Positions 46,437 through 58,288 of a DNA stretch of 64,000 bases are shown in pieces. The DNA lies in contig CM060697.1 of assembly GCA_030686995.1 (NCBI GenBank), forward strand, positions 108,694,706-108,758,705. Reading direction: 5' to 3'. The translations under genes were made by a program, and so were the position numbers. Under the pieces are notes generated by a model. That model searched no databases. It saw only the letters and a program-made list of their open reading frames with translations, and was not told the DNA's origin. Every line of letters begins with the position of its first letter. The first letter of the stretch is position 1. The DNA is from Artemisia argyi (Eukaryota; Streptophyta; Magnoliopsida; Asterales; Asteraceae).

Positions 46437-49400
46437 TGATTGGTCCCGAACCACCTAACTTATATTAACCAAATAATGGTCAACAAAGTCAAATAGCCTA
46501 GGCCAATACTCCGGGTAATATAAGGTATCACCAGGTCGTTAAGTCCGGTTGAAGTGTGAATTGTAACTTTAGCGTATTCGTGATCGGGTAATTATTCACA
46601 GGAAAAGGTTGTGATCAGAATTATTTGGAAATTATTAACAAATATAGCTTAGGAAAGCTATGTGATTGATTACAGGAATTTAGATTACGGAGATTTGAGC
46701 TAAATCTGAAAACGTACGTTTTAATTAAAAAAACGTATTCAGATGAATAAAACAAAAAGTACAACTGTAGGACTAGGAGGGTTAAAAGTGTAAAATTGGT
46801 ATTTTTACAATCCTATTAATTAAATAAAATTTTAAGAAAATTAAAAATTATTTTTACACTATTTAATTATTTATTATTAATTAATTACTAATTATCTATT
46901 TAATACTAATTAACTAATTAGAATTATTAAAAATACTAAAAAGACTTAGAAAATTAAGAAAAATTTTATAAACCTAATTAACCATTACAGGAATCCTAAA
47001 AAATTATAAAAAGTTAATTTTATGTATTTTTAAACTAGTTAACTAATTATTATTCTATTTATTAATTAATATCTAATTAAACTATTTAAATTATGAAAAC
47101 TATTAAATGAACAGTAAAAATTCTAGAAAATTTTATAAAAATGTTTTAACTAAAATAAAAGCTAGAAAAAATATAAAAACTAGGTTATACTATATAAAAA
47201 CTAATTATGCTATTTAATTGATTAATATTAATTAAAACTAAATTAAACTAAAATTAATTAGAAATACCACTAAAAGACAAAATAAAAATCTGGAAAAATT
47301 TGTAAAATTATTTTAACCTAAAATATAATTTCTAAAAATATAAAAGTGATATATTACTTAGAAATTAATTAAAAAGAAAATTAAATTGATAAATCCTATT
47401 AAATAGAAGCTATCACTATTTTTAAAATTGGTTTTTTGGATTTTTTTCTTTTTCTAAACTAATAATAAACTAAAAAAAACTAACTTTAACAAAAACGCTT
47501 TTGTTTTAACCCAATGAATAAGCAATTTAAGTGCTTATCACACCCACAGTTGACTTTTGTTGACTGTGGAGTGTTTTTAGCTCAAATGGTGAGGTGTGGG
47601 GTCCACAATGGTCCAACTTGGTTTTTCTGAGTTCAATGAACAATCTTAAGCACTTTACAACCAACAAACAAGCATGAATAAGTCAAAAAGCTTCAATAAG
47701 CACTTGACAATATGATGACTGAAGCAGTTTTTGGGACAAGCTTAAGGGCCAAAAATAGGTGGGGTCCACTGACTTAGGGGTCAAATAAATGGTTCAAAAA
47801 CAATCCCTGGTAGGAGGGGGGTTGGGAGAACCAACTTATGCTGTGTGGGACCCACTGGGTCAACCACAATAGACCACCAAAGTGTGGTGGTGAGCTGAGG
47901 TATCTGATGTGCAGGGCAGGGGTGTTGCCCTGCAGCCTACTTCAAGGGGCTGTGGGACCCACTAAACAAAATCCTAAAAATCTATGAAAATTCTCCAAAA
48001 TCAACCAAGTGGTAGAGAGTAAGCATGCCAAAAATCAGACCATAAAACCTTAAACCCAACAAGTTACAATCTTCCAAAATCTGCTCAAAATCCAATTTAG
48101 ACTGCTTTTGACTTTTGAAGAGAATTGAACACTTTGACTTTTGTGAACTTCAATCTAATCCTAATGACTTATTATGTTGTTCTAAGCTGAAATGAAACTA
48201 AATTAAGCAATTCTAACTGATTATGCAACTAAAGATGTGAATATGCTACTGAAAACTCCAACAGTGAACAAAGCAAAGAGATTAGAGTGAGTTTTGACTT
48301 TTTTCTGGAAAACCAACTGATTTTATGCTTTAAATGTTCTAATAAAACTTAAATAGGGATGTTCCCACTAAATATAACCACTGAAACAAGGAAAATAGCA
48401 GCATAAGCCACTATGCCAAACACCCTAATCTCTAACTGATTTTACGATTTATACTACAAATAAGAGATCTAAGCCAAACTACTTATGTAATATGATCAAT
48501 TTAACTATTTGAAACCATAAAAAGCCAGATTATGCAGAGGATAAAGCTTATGCTCTATTATACCAAAAATTTGCAAGATAGCACAATTCAACCAGTGAAT
48601 GCACAAACTTGAATCCAACCACTAAACATCAATGGCATGGCATCAGTCCAACTCTAATACAAAAAAAAATACAAGATCAACACAAAATTAAACAATTCTA
48701 CAGTAGATTGCAATGGCTTAGAAAATTACTCACAATAGGTCCAATGCTCAGAAATGAAACCAAGGTCAGTAGAACACACCTACATGTCTCCCAAGAGACT
48801 CTAAACCAGGTCCATCCCAAATTTAACCTGCTCCAATGCAACTCTTCACTTTTCAATTATTATTATTTATTTTATTTTTTTTTTCTTTTTATTATTTGAT
48901 TGAACTGAGAATGCAAATGAGACTTTGAAATTTTGAAACAAGGCTTATATTAATACTGAAGGAAGTGCATTACAACTGCAAATTTGATTGCATAAAAAGT
49001 ACATTACAAAATAAAATACATTGAAATTACTAAAAAAAAAAAACTAAACTATTCCACTGCATCCTTTTCTTTATATAGGGAAGAATTAGGGTTTTGGAAA
49101 CCCTCTGAGTGCTTCCCACTTTCATTCAGAACCATAGGATGAAAGAGCTTTAATTTTGACCTTTGAATTTTCTTGGCGCCAAAACCACTTTGGAGTTTTC
49201 CTCTGATAACTTGATGCCAGAAGGGAAGGTTTGTTTGTTTGTGTTTGTTTGGTGCACAAGGGGGGAAAGAGATGGAGTGTGCAGGTGGTGAAGACTAGGG
49301 GTGATGATGGTGGTGTTTGGAGGGTAGCAGGTAGTGGTGATGATGTGGAGGGTGGAGTTTGGAGTTGGGTTTGACCGAAGGTCAAAGATGGGTATTTTAT

Positions 49401-50225
49401 CTATTTTTTTTTTGCCGGATTAAAATCTAAAGGGGGAGTGGGCTGGAAATGAGATGGGCTAGGGAGATTAGGGATGGGCTTGGTTTGTTATTGGATCAGA
49501 TATGGTTTGGTTTTGGTTTAGTTTGTTTAATTTAGCAAAAACCACAAGGACCTAATTTGTAAATTGGCAAACTCTGAGGGGTGAAAATGGAAAACTGAAA
49601 ATCCAAGGGGTATCATGCCAATATTCCAAAGTTAACACAAGGAACCTTTCTTGCCAATTCGAATTTCCAAAGGACCATAAATGTTAATTTCCAAAATTTA
49701 AAATCCCGAGGACCATTTTTGCCAAATTTCCAAACTTGAGGGACCAATGTTGTAATTTCCTCAAACTCACACCAAAAGATCATTTTTGACAATTTATGAT
49801 TTTCCAAGGACCAAAAGTGATTTTCTTTCAAAATTATCCCACCAGGGACTGAATCTGTCAATTTCTAAAATTCCAGGGACCATTCTTGTCAATTTTGGAT
49901 TTTAAGGGGTAAAAGTGTAATTTTCTCAAACTTTATCACCCAAGGACTTATTTTGATAATTTTTGACTTTTATTTGCCTTGGGTTGACTTTTCTTTCGTT
50001 TTAAACTTCCAGGGACTAGTTTTGCCAAATTTTGAAACTTGAGGGACTGAAACTGCCAATTGTGCAAACTTTGTTCGTTTTTCATTTGTTTTCAAACATT
50101 TTGCATCTAAAACATATAAAACACACTTTTGGGATAATTTGTGTATTTTGATGCGTTTTTGGGTGTTTTTGGATGTTTTGGCAGTCCAGATACGGTAAAA
50201 ATGATGAGTGTTTGAGCACTCATCA
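46437..50225 (-). repeat. Inner element LTR (5' LTR in transcript sense)
   Basis: 3789 bp, near-identical to 35403-39199. The TATA box (minus CCCTATATAAA, about 49070-49080) should drive the genomic transcript that runs leftward through gag-pol. Confidence 0.95.
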
Positions 50226-50230
50226 ATCGT

Positions 50231-51511
50231 TCAGCTTAGGAATAGTATCGCTAGGATTAGAAAGCCTAAATACTAGTTCTAAAGGTGAGGGATGATTATT
50301 TTTGTGTTTTTATATTTTATGGAAAGCAAATTAAAATCTCGGGTTTGAAAAATTTGGGCGGAATTAGTTGCTAATCAACTAACCCAATACTAAGATGCAA
50401 TCAAAATAAAATACTAGAAATGAAAATAAACTAATTTATACTAAGGTTGTGAGCAGTAATTGGAGAAAATGTGTTTACTTATATTTCACTACTCCCTAGA
50501 TATCTTTTACACGTTAATTACTTGTTATAATTGCATGGATGACGGATCGTATTCCTTAATACCATTCATGGGGTGGCACACATAACTCCCCAATTCTATG
50601 AGCTCTTATCTCCTCCTACACCATGCCCAGCACAACTATAGGGATTGTAACAGTGGCTCATGCATTAAATACAACCAATAAAGACCTAGTGCACGTTGGT
50701 TCATGTTTCTTAAGACGTTCAAGCATGTTACCAATTGGAGATCTGCCAGTTTTCTTAAGCCTAACATATAAATCATTCATCCAAGACAAGAATAAACAAG
50801 TAATCAACACATAATCAATATCTAGGTTTCAATAGATCTAAGCAAACACAATATAGATCTAGCCTAGCATGATGGAATTAAGACAAGAACAAGATATAGA
50901 CAACCAACACATAGACATATTGATTGAATTAGAAGAACACTTATCTTGATTAATCATGCAAGGTATCAAGGGGTTGGAACCCTTGAAAAACCTGTAAAGT
51001 TACACCAAAATCGTACTTAGGGTTTCTCCCAAAACTTCTCTCTTTAAATGTGAAAAATTAGAAAACTATATATAGGAAAAGGGTTCTGACGGCGTTAAGA
51101 ACAATTAGGTGACGCCGTCACCTCGCCGCCAAAACAATCCTCGGACTGCCTAGATCTACATTTGACGCCGTCAAGAACAATTCATTTCCAGGCCGTCATG
51201 ACTTTTACTCTTGACGCCCTACCTTCATGACGTCGTCAAAACTCTTCTGGGTCGTCATGGAATTTTACTCTTGACGCCGTCAGGGAACTACTCTTGACGC
51301 CGTCATGCACTGTTCCCAGCATGGAAAATTAAGACTTTGGCGTTTTCTTCACTTTTATACTCCAAAAACGTCCGAATTGCTTCCTTTTCCATATTTCACT
51401 CCCAAAGTACCTAAAATCACAAAAGGAACGATTTAGGGCAATATTTGATCAAATAAATTCGGATTCGGGCTTAAATGACCCCCTAAAAACGGATCATTTT
51501 TCGCCTCATCA
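50231..51511 (-). repeat. Left LTR of the outer element, second part (3' LTR in sense)
   Basis: Continues the split LTR from TCAGCTTAGG to CGCCTCATCA and matches 56786-58063. It contains the TATA box (minus, 51066-51075) and the TGACG palindrome array (51086-51307). Confidence 0.95.
51086..51307 (-). promoter_or_regulatory. TGACGCCGTCA palindrome array in outer LTR U3 (left copy)
   Basis: About seven full or half motifs of TGACGNCGTCA lie immediately upstream, in transcript sense, of the TATA box CTATATATAG. TGACG is the core of plant TGA-class bZIP (as-1-like) sites, so an enhancer role is a reasonable inference. Confidence 0.55.
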
Positions 51512-51551
51512 TATACCCTTACACTTGAGATTTGCTTGTCCTCAAGCAAAT
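51512..51551 (-). promoter_or_regulatory. Polypurine tract plus hairpin at the outer 3' LTR
   Basis: The plus strand CCCTTACACTT is followed by a perfect 9-bp stem ATTTGCTTG (51530-51538), loop TCCT and CAAGCAAAT (51543-51551). It has the same layout as at the inner element. Confidence 0.7.
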
Positions 51552-52061
51552 GCGCTTTTATTCTACTCAAAAGACAAGTTAGGGGTCATTTAACACTAAT
51601 ATAAAAGTAATTACAACAAATAATCGTTCCACTAAAGACCAATAGACAAGCCCGGAGGTCATACACAAGCACCTCACAAATAGTGTTTCGATACTCACAT
51701 ATCTCGGGTGTAATAAAGTATAAATTACAATATGGAAACGGAAGATATCTCTCACTACCTGTCATAGCAAAATAGATTACCATAGGCTTGGGCAAGGATC
51801 AAACCTCCACCACATGGCGTAAGCACCTAGGATAAACTATCAAAGAGGTCTTTTAAAGGGTTGTAACGTTAGGTGTAGGGATATGAAATACACGGTTTTG
51901 TTGGATAAAGGAAGTTTTACTGGTGGCGAGTTAACAATCTTAGTTAATTACATGTACAATATGGCGTTGCTAAGCCAAGACTAGACTTGACTTAAGCTAA
52001 TAAATGAAAATTAACAAAAACATAAAATAAACATAGAATGAAAAGGGATGGTAGTCCGTAT

Positions 52062-52069
<8 letters not shown>

Positions 52070-52115
<46 letters not shown>
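52070..52115 (+). repeat. Poly-T run (46 nt)
   Basis: Homopolymer inside the outer element; likely polymorphic or error-prone. Confidence 0.97.
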
Positions 52116-52117
<2 letters not shown>

Positions 52118-53085
52118 ATACACTCTTACCCTACCATCCAAAATAATACATCATAGGGAATGAACATTTCCCTTACACTTGAATCTTTACATACTTTACA
52201 ATTAAACTAATCTAATGACTCGAATTAAGAAAATCAAAACACTTGGAGCACTTTTAAGATTAACGTACATATGGGGGTAATATATGATGATCTTCCCCAT
52301 TACTCCATAAAATAAGTACTTACCCATGAGTCCCAATCGTCCCAAAACAATATGTACAAGGATATGACTCGACTTAGCAACCATGTAATCAATTAGAAAG
52401 TTAACTTAGGGTTTAACAAATAACAATAATGCACTAAAAATGAGCGCATACACGGAAGGCTAAGGCGATTTGGTTGTACATTTAAGTGGGGTGTAACAAA
52501 TTCTTCCTTTAAGTAAAATGTTTAAAGTTAGAAACGAAAAGATAGGCTCGGAGGGGTGTACTAGGGGTTTCGTGTACTAAAAATGAGTACAACACTAAGG
52601 GTGTGGGAAAAATTAGTTGACTTAAGTAGTCAAGTAATATGACTTAAATGGTCAAGTAATTATAATACGGGTTTAACACAAGGGTAATCCTAATGCCTCT
52701 TATCATGTAGTAAATCCTACTACACGAATGTAGTCTCGCTAGCGGTCTCGGGATGCATCACTAACGCAAGTTCTAGAATCTAAATGCTACCGGTACACTC
52801 ATAAGCACTAATAGTAAATAATTTTCCTATCAAATCTAAAGGCGAACCTCACATTTTTGGGTGGAAAATTTTTCTGAATATACGGTTATGTGCTAGTCAT
52901 ACAATCTCCTATCCATGAGATGCTTGCTATGGCTAAAGTTTCACTCCTAAATGTTGTAAAAAATTTTAAATTTGGCGCTAAAATTGCACTAACAAGTATT
53001 TCTCATAGTTTTATTACACATCTACCATTAAACAAAACAAACTCAAGCGAAAGTGCATATGTAAGGTATCATCTTTTTACCCTCC

Positions 53086-53120
53086 CCTTACACTTAAGAT
53101 GAACATTGTCCCCAATGTTC
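53086..53120 (-). promoter_or_regulatory. Internal PPT-like tract plus hairpin of the outer element
   Basis: The plus strand CCCCTTACACTTAA is followed by a perfect 8-bp stem GAACATTG (53101-53108), loop TCCC and CAATGTTC (53113-53120). It is clearly related to the inner-element module at 39790-39809, with a T-to-C change in one arm matched by A-to-G in the other. Confidence 0.7.
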
Positions 53121-54080
53121 AAGTAAAGAATGTAAAAGTGAAAAAGTAAAGAGAATGAAATCAAATACTCCCCTGATTCGCTCGGTATGGATAATAGGAT
53201 GGCCAGGTTAAATCTTCCTCCAAGAAAATGAACAATCAAAGCTTCCCTTCCAGAATATAAATCATCTTCTTGTCATACATAACCTGTAAAACCTGACAAA
53301 ATAGACAAGACAACCTCGCGTAAAATCGGCGGCATCCTATATAAGTTACTAAATCCTAGAAAACAAGATAAGATATAATGCTTGTGGAATGAAGTTTGCA
53401 GATCTCCTGGAGATTATAAAACTTAATAATTCACAAAAACCATAAGACTCCGTTAGAAAAACAAAACCGGTAAAATTTCCAGATTTTTACACCTAACGCC
53501 GTCAAGAGTAAACCCCTGACGCCGTCAGAATTGACCTGTAGAAATTCTTATGTTAAGTTTCCCGAAAAACTTGGTCCTACTTCCTGGAAAATCCTGCAAA
53601 ACTTCATTATGACTCAATACAAGCATTTGACTCTAACAAGTACGAATATACATGTTCATTTAATATTGTGGAGAATCATGATCGGTTTGTTTCTTAAAAA
53701 CATATTTGGGGTTTCCCCTTACACTTATCTTTTGTAAAAATACCTTTAAGTGGAGTTAAGACTAGGCCAAAACAACAAAGTAAAGTATTTCCACTATTTA
53801 GTTTAGAAACATGATCTACCAACAATAAAAATAAAGCATGCATACGGAAGCAAATAACAAACAAACAAATAAAATCACACAAAACATGGGTTGCCTCCCA
53901 AGAAGCGCTTTTCTTTATTTACGAGTCTTGTAGCTAGACTCAAGGTCATGGGTTACTACGTGACACGGGTGAGTTCCTCGTTGAGGACATCTTTGGGATC
54001 AAACTTAGGTTTCAACTTCCTATCGGTTTCCTTAGTATGGTATGACCTTTCAAACTTTTCTCCATCCGGATCATACAAAG

Positions 54081-56486
54081 TCATTCTAATATGCATGACC
54101 CATCACCTTCTTTAGGTGGCTTGTCCCACCTCCATTTACACTTATCTCCTTCTCTTTTCCATTTATTCCTTTCTATGTTGATAGGCATTACGCTTAGTAA
54201 CTCAATCATCTTCCTAAAGACTAAGGGGTCCTCAAAGGGGTCTAGCTCTTCATCTCTAGCTATGAGTTGTTCTACCGAATGTGTCTTTTCAACAAAATCT
54301 TTTTCTAGATAGAATGGGCATTGAGGTCCTATAAAGTTCCTTTCTATCCAAGGTCCATATCTAGACGGTCTCCTATTCATCTCTACCCAATGCGGTGTCG
54401 GTTCATCATCACAATCATAACTATGCTTCTTTACATCGTACACCGACCAAGTATCGTCATCACCTACCGTTATCTTGGATTCCTTGCAATCTATCATGAC
54501 ACTAGCGGTTGCTAAAAATCCTCTTCCTACCAATAATGGGCATGTAGTGTCACTAACCATGTCTAGGACGTGAAAATTCGCTAATATAGTTAACTTTCCT
54601 ATGTGAACAACTACATCCTTAATCATTCCAACCGGGTGGGCAATACTCCCATCCGCTAGCCCTATCAATACCTCCGTTTCCTCTAACTTCCCTAGCTTAA
54701 GAGCGGTGAATAAGGATAAGGGAATCAAGTTGAGGCTTGACCCTAAATCGGCTAGTGTGTCGAAAGCTTTGGATCTTCCTATCTTACAGGGCAAAACAAA
54801 TATGCCCGGATCATCAAGCTTCTTAGGCAACTTGTTTTGAACGAAGGCGGTCCCATTTTTACCTAGCTTACACTTCTCATATTTTTCTAGGAGGGCACTA
54901 TAGTAAGGAGCACGCGCTAAGACATCAATGACGGGGCGTTCAAGGTGAAGTTCTTTGAATTCATCGTCAAGGTCTTGCGTAAGAGGTGTTTCAACTATGC
55001 TTTTGACCGGCTCTATAGTGGGTGTTTTATTTGATTGGTCCTTTTGGAGAACTTAGTTTTGTTTGAAACACGTGCTCGTTGATTTAACCGAGTAGTATTG
55101 TGGACACGAAGTGGGTGACGAAACTGAGGATATGGAATTAACGGTTAGTTTCGGATTCTTGACCGTGTCGCTTGGGAGTGCTCCCATTTCTCGGTCATTG
55201 AGAACTTTCAACAATGCATCAATTCTAGTGGTCATCTCGCTTTGCTTTTGTTTGAAATCGGCTTCAAACTTAGATATGCGAGCTTCTTGGGATGCCATAA
55301 ACTTTGACATCAATCCTTCAAGATTGTTGGTACTACCATAGTTGTTAGAAGGATTGTTGTTGAAAGTACGGTTGGATGGTGGACCGTTTGGTTGGTAACG
55401 ATTAGGTGGGTTGGATGAATTGGGTTGATTTTGTTTTCACCTAAGGTTTGGGTGATTTTTCCATGAGGGGTTGTATGAATCACCGTAAGTGTTTGGCTCG
55501 GGCTTGAAAGTGTACCACTTATCTCCCGCTTCGTCGGTACGCGTGGATGCGTAGTCCGCAAAAGCTGTTCCGGGGAGTTCCATACAATCACGAGTGTCAT
55601 GGGGACCACTACATAATTCGCATGAAGAAGTGATTTTGTTCACTTGACTTGAAGGCTTAGGAGCTTCGTAAGATTTCATGAGAAACTTGACTTGGTCCTC
55701 AAGTTCCATGATCCTACGGTCGGGAGTGCTAGAATTGTTCGAAGGCAAAGATATTGCCTTGACCGTTTTGTTCAAATCACGGGGATCATTCCAACTTTCG
55801 TTGTCATAGAGAGCAAGATCTTCTATGAGTTCCCATGATTGTTCCGCACTAAGATCACATAGCTTACCACCGGCCGATTGGTCAATGGCTCGCCTCGTGG
55901 AGATGTCGATATGGTCATAAAAGATTTGTACTTGGAGCCAAAGATCTATGCCATGATGAGGGACTTTTTGGAGTAAGTCCTTGAAACGAGTCCATGCTTC
56001 ATAAAGAGATTCATTTTGACGTTGTTGGAACATCAAGATGTCATTTCTAAGCTTAATAGTTCTCCCCGGTGGGAAAAATTGAGCAAGGAAACGAGTGGTG
56101 AGATCATCCCATGTGGTGATGGATCCCGCGGGTAAACGCTCAAGCCATTGACTAGCTTGATCCCGTAGAGAGAATTGGAATAGGCGTAAACGGGTAGTCT
56201 CTCTAGTTTCAACACCTAGGTCTATGGAATCTACAATTTTGAGAAAGTCCTTAAGATGTTGGTTTGGATCTTCGGAACGAAGTCCATGGAATGCACATCC
56301 GCTTTGCACCAACCGGATGGTGTCGGATCGCAAGGGGGTCACATTGGCTCCGATGAGCTCAATGGTGTTTCGGTAGCCTTGATGGCTAGGTCGGGAATAC
56401 TCTCCTAACGTTCGGGGCCTAAGGGGTTCTAGTGGTGGGTTTTGTTGTGGTGGGATGACGGGTTCAAAGATGTTACCACCTTCCAT
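54081..56486 (-). pseudogene. gag-protease polyprotein of the outer element, two in-frame stops
   Basis: One reading frame of 802 codons runs from 56486 to 54081. Residues 1-349 are gag: M-E-G-G-N-I-F start, a typical plant gypsy gag core (about 60-230) and a zinc knuckle C289-x2-C-x3-H-x4-C301. Then TGA (55437-55439, in place of a tryptophan codon by family pattern), a coiled-coil-like stretch, TAA (55053-55055), and a retropepsin domain with L-A-D-L-G-S-S and the G-R-G-F-L flap-end motif. The frame stays open apart from these two stops, so decay is slight. Gag would form particles and protease would mature them. No polymerase domain follows. The stops may be inactivating or, less likely, a read-through control. 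Confidence 0.9.
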
Positions 56487-56657
56487 GATGTCGGATGGTA
56501 AAGAGTTACGAACAAAAGCACAAAGAAATGAGATAGACTAAAGAAGACCTAACAATAAAAATAAAATCTTACTAGAAAGGAGTATAGCAAGTAGACCTAA
56601 TAAAAAGAAATTCTAACTAAGACAATAACTATTCCCCGGGCTGCGGCGCCAAAAACT
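56487..56657 (-). promoter_or_regulatory. Leader and primer-binding site of the outer element
   Basis: The sense strand after the LTR end reads AGTTTTTGGCGCCGCAGCC, including the tRNA-Asp-type PBS. The leader to the gag ATG is only about 170 nt. Confidence 0.85.
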
Positions 56658-58063
56658 TGATGCGTGGGAATCGCAACAGGCTTTACCTCTCGAGGGATCT
56701 CGAGAAGCTTACAACCCCCACCAGGCAGTGTACCTGATCGTTGTAGTATAGTATAGTGACAAGTACCGGGGGATTGATCGTTCAGCTTAGGAATAGTGTC
56801 GCTAGGATTAGAAAGTCTAAATACTAGTTCTAAAGGTGAGGGATGATTATTTTTGTGTTTTTATATTTTATGGAAAGCAAATTAAAATCTCGGGTTTGAA
56901 AGATTTGGGCGGAATTAGTTGCTAATCAACTTACCCAATACTAAGATGCAATCAAAATAAAATACTAGAAATGAAAATAAACTAATTTATACTAAGGTTG
57001 TGAGCAGTAATTGGAGAAAATGTGTTTACTTAGATTTCACTACTCCCTAGATATCTTTTACACGTTAATTACTTGTTATAATTGCATGGATGATAGATCG
57101 TATTCTTTAATACCATTCATGGGGTGGCACACATAACTCCCCAATTCTATGAGCTCTTATCTCCTCCTACACCATGCCCAGCACAACTATAGGGATTGTA
57201 AACAGTAGCTCATGCATTAAATACAACCAATAAAGACATAGTGCGCGTTGGTTCATGTTTCTTAAGACGTTCAAGCATGTTACCAATTGGAGATCTGCCA
57301 GTTTTCTTAAGCCTAACATATAAATCATTCATCCAAGACAAGAATAAACAAGTAATCAACACATAATCAATATCTAGGTTTCATTAGATCTAAGCAAACA
57401 CAAGATAGATCTAGCCTAGCATGATGGAATTAAGACAAGAACAAGATATAGACAACCAACACATAGACATATTGATTGAATTAGAAGAACACTTATCTTG
57501 ATTAATCATGCAAGGTATCAAGGGGTTGGAACCCTTGAAAAACCTGTAAAGTTACACCAAAATCGTACTTAGGGTTTCTCCCAAAACTTCTCTCTTTAAA
57601 TGTGAAAAACTAGAAAACTATATATAGGAAAAGGGTTCTGACGGCGTCTAGACCAATTAGGTGACGTCGTCACCTTGCCGCCAAAACAATCCTCGGACTG
57701 CCTAGATCTACATTTGACGCCGTCAAGAACAATTCATTTCCAGGCTGTCATGACTTTTACTCTTGACGCCCTACCTTCATGACGCCGTCAAAACTCTTCT
57801 GGGTCGTCATGGAATTTTACTCTTGACGCCGTCAGGGAACTACTCTTGACGCCGTCATGCACTGTTCCCAGCATGGAAAATTAAGACTCTGGCGTTTTCT
57901 TCACTTTTATGCTTCAAAAACGTCCGAATTGCTTCCTTTTCCAGATTTTACTCCCAAAGTACCTAAAATCACAAAAGGAACGATTTAGGGCAATATTTGA
58001 TCAAATAAATTCGGATTCGGGCTTAAATGACCCCCTAAAAACGGATCATTTTTCGCCTCATCA
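56658..58063 (-). repeat. Right LTR of the outer element (5' LTR in sense)
   Basis: 1406 bp. The TATA box CTATATATAG on the minus strand is at 57618-57627, and the TGACG palindrome array is at 57638-57858, upstream in sense. It is followed by TSD AAAAT. Confidence 0.95.
57638..57858 (-). promoter_or_regulatory. TGACGCCGTCA palindrome array in outer LTR U3 (right copy)
   Basis: Motifs near 57639, 57662, 57715, 57764, 57779, 57824 and 57847. The same arrangement is kept in the left LTR although the two LTRs differ by about 2%. Confidence 0.55.
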
Positions 58064-58288
58064 AAAATAAGAAGATGAAAAACAGGTGATTTCTGAATAT
58101 CATTTATCGATTATATGTAGGCTTAAGCCCAAGTATGATATAGTCTCTTTCTTTGTAATTAGTTCATTGTAAAACCGATTATGTGGTTGTTCCGAACACA
58201 AATGGCATTCTCGACATTAGATTTGCATAGCCAAAACCGTGATCTATTCGACACTCTTTTAATTTTCTTCATAGTTTACGAAAATAGA

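Larger units (their letters stand above)
35403..50225 (-). mobile_element. Inner Athila-type Ty3/gypsy element, 14.8 kb, nearly intact
   Basis: TSD ATCGT at 35398-35402 and 50226-50230. LTRs of 3797 and 3789 bp (TGATTGG...CTCATCA on the plus strand) differ by about 25 substitutions plus a few indels by eye. The PBS beside the right LTR is TGGCGCCGCTGCCGGGGA (tRNA-Asp type), and the polypurine tract TAGTGTGGGGGA abuts the left LTR. Between them lies a minus-strand gag-pol frame (45887-40108). The order gag-PR-RT-RNaseH-INT, the PBS and the gag type place it in the Athila/Tat branch. There is no env-like ORF. The low LTR divergence means a young insertion. Confidence 0.96.
51552..53880 (-). other. 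Outer element 3' non-coding region where pol is missing
   Basis: 2.3 kb with no reverse transcriptase, RNase H or integrase trace in any frame that I can read. It contains a 46-nt T run (52070-52115), scattered CCCTTACACTT motifs, a second PPT-hairpin module (53086-53120) and two TGACGCCGTC-type motifs near 53497-53528. Confidence 0.7.
35274..58068 (-). mobile_element. Outer non-autonomous Ty3/gypsy element (gag-pro only), split by a nested insertion
   Basis: TSD AAAAT at 35274-35278 and 58064-58068. The LTRs start TGATGCGTGGG and end CGCCTCATCA: left 35279-35402 plus 50231-51511, right 56658-58063, about 1405 bp each. By eye about 26 substitutions separate them over the 1.28 kb compared. 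The element is transcribed on the minus strand. The PBS next to the right LTR reads TGGCGCCGCAGCCCGGGG, a tRNA-Asp-type site. Internal DNA 51512-56657 codes for gag and protease only. The reverse transcriptase, RNase H and integrase region is absent, so mobility would need proteins from a relative. Confidence 0.93.
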
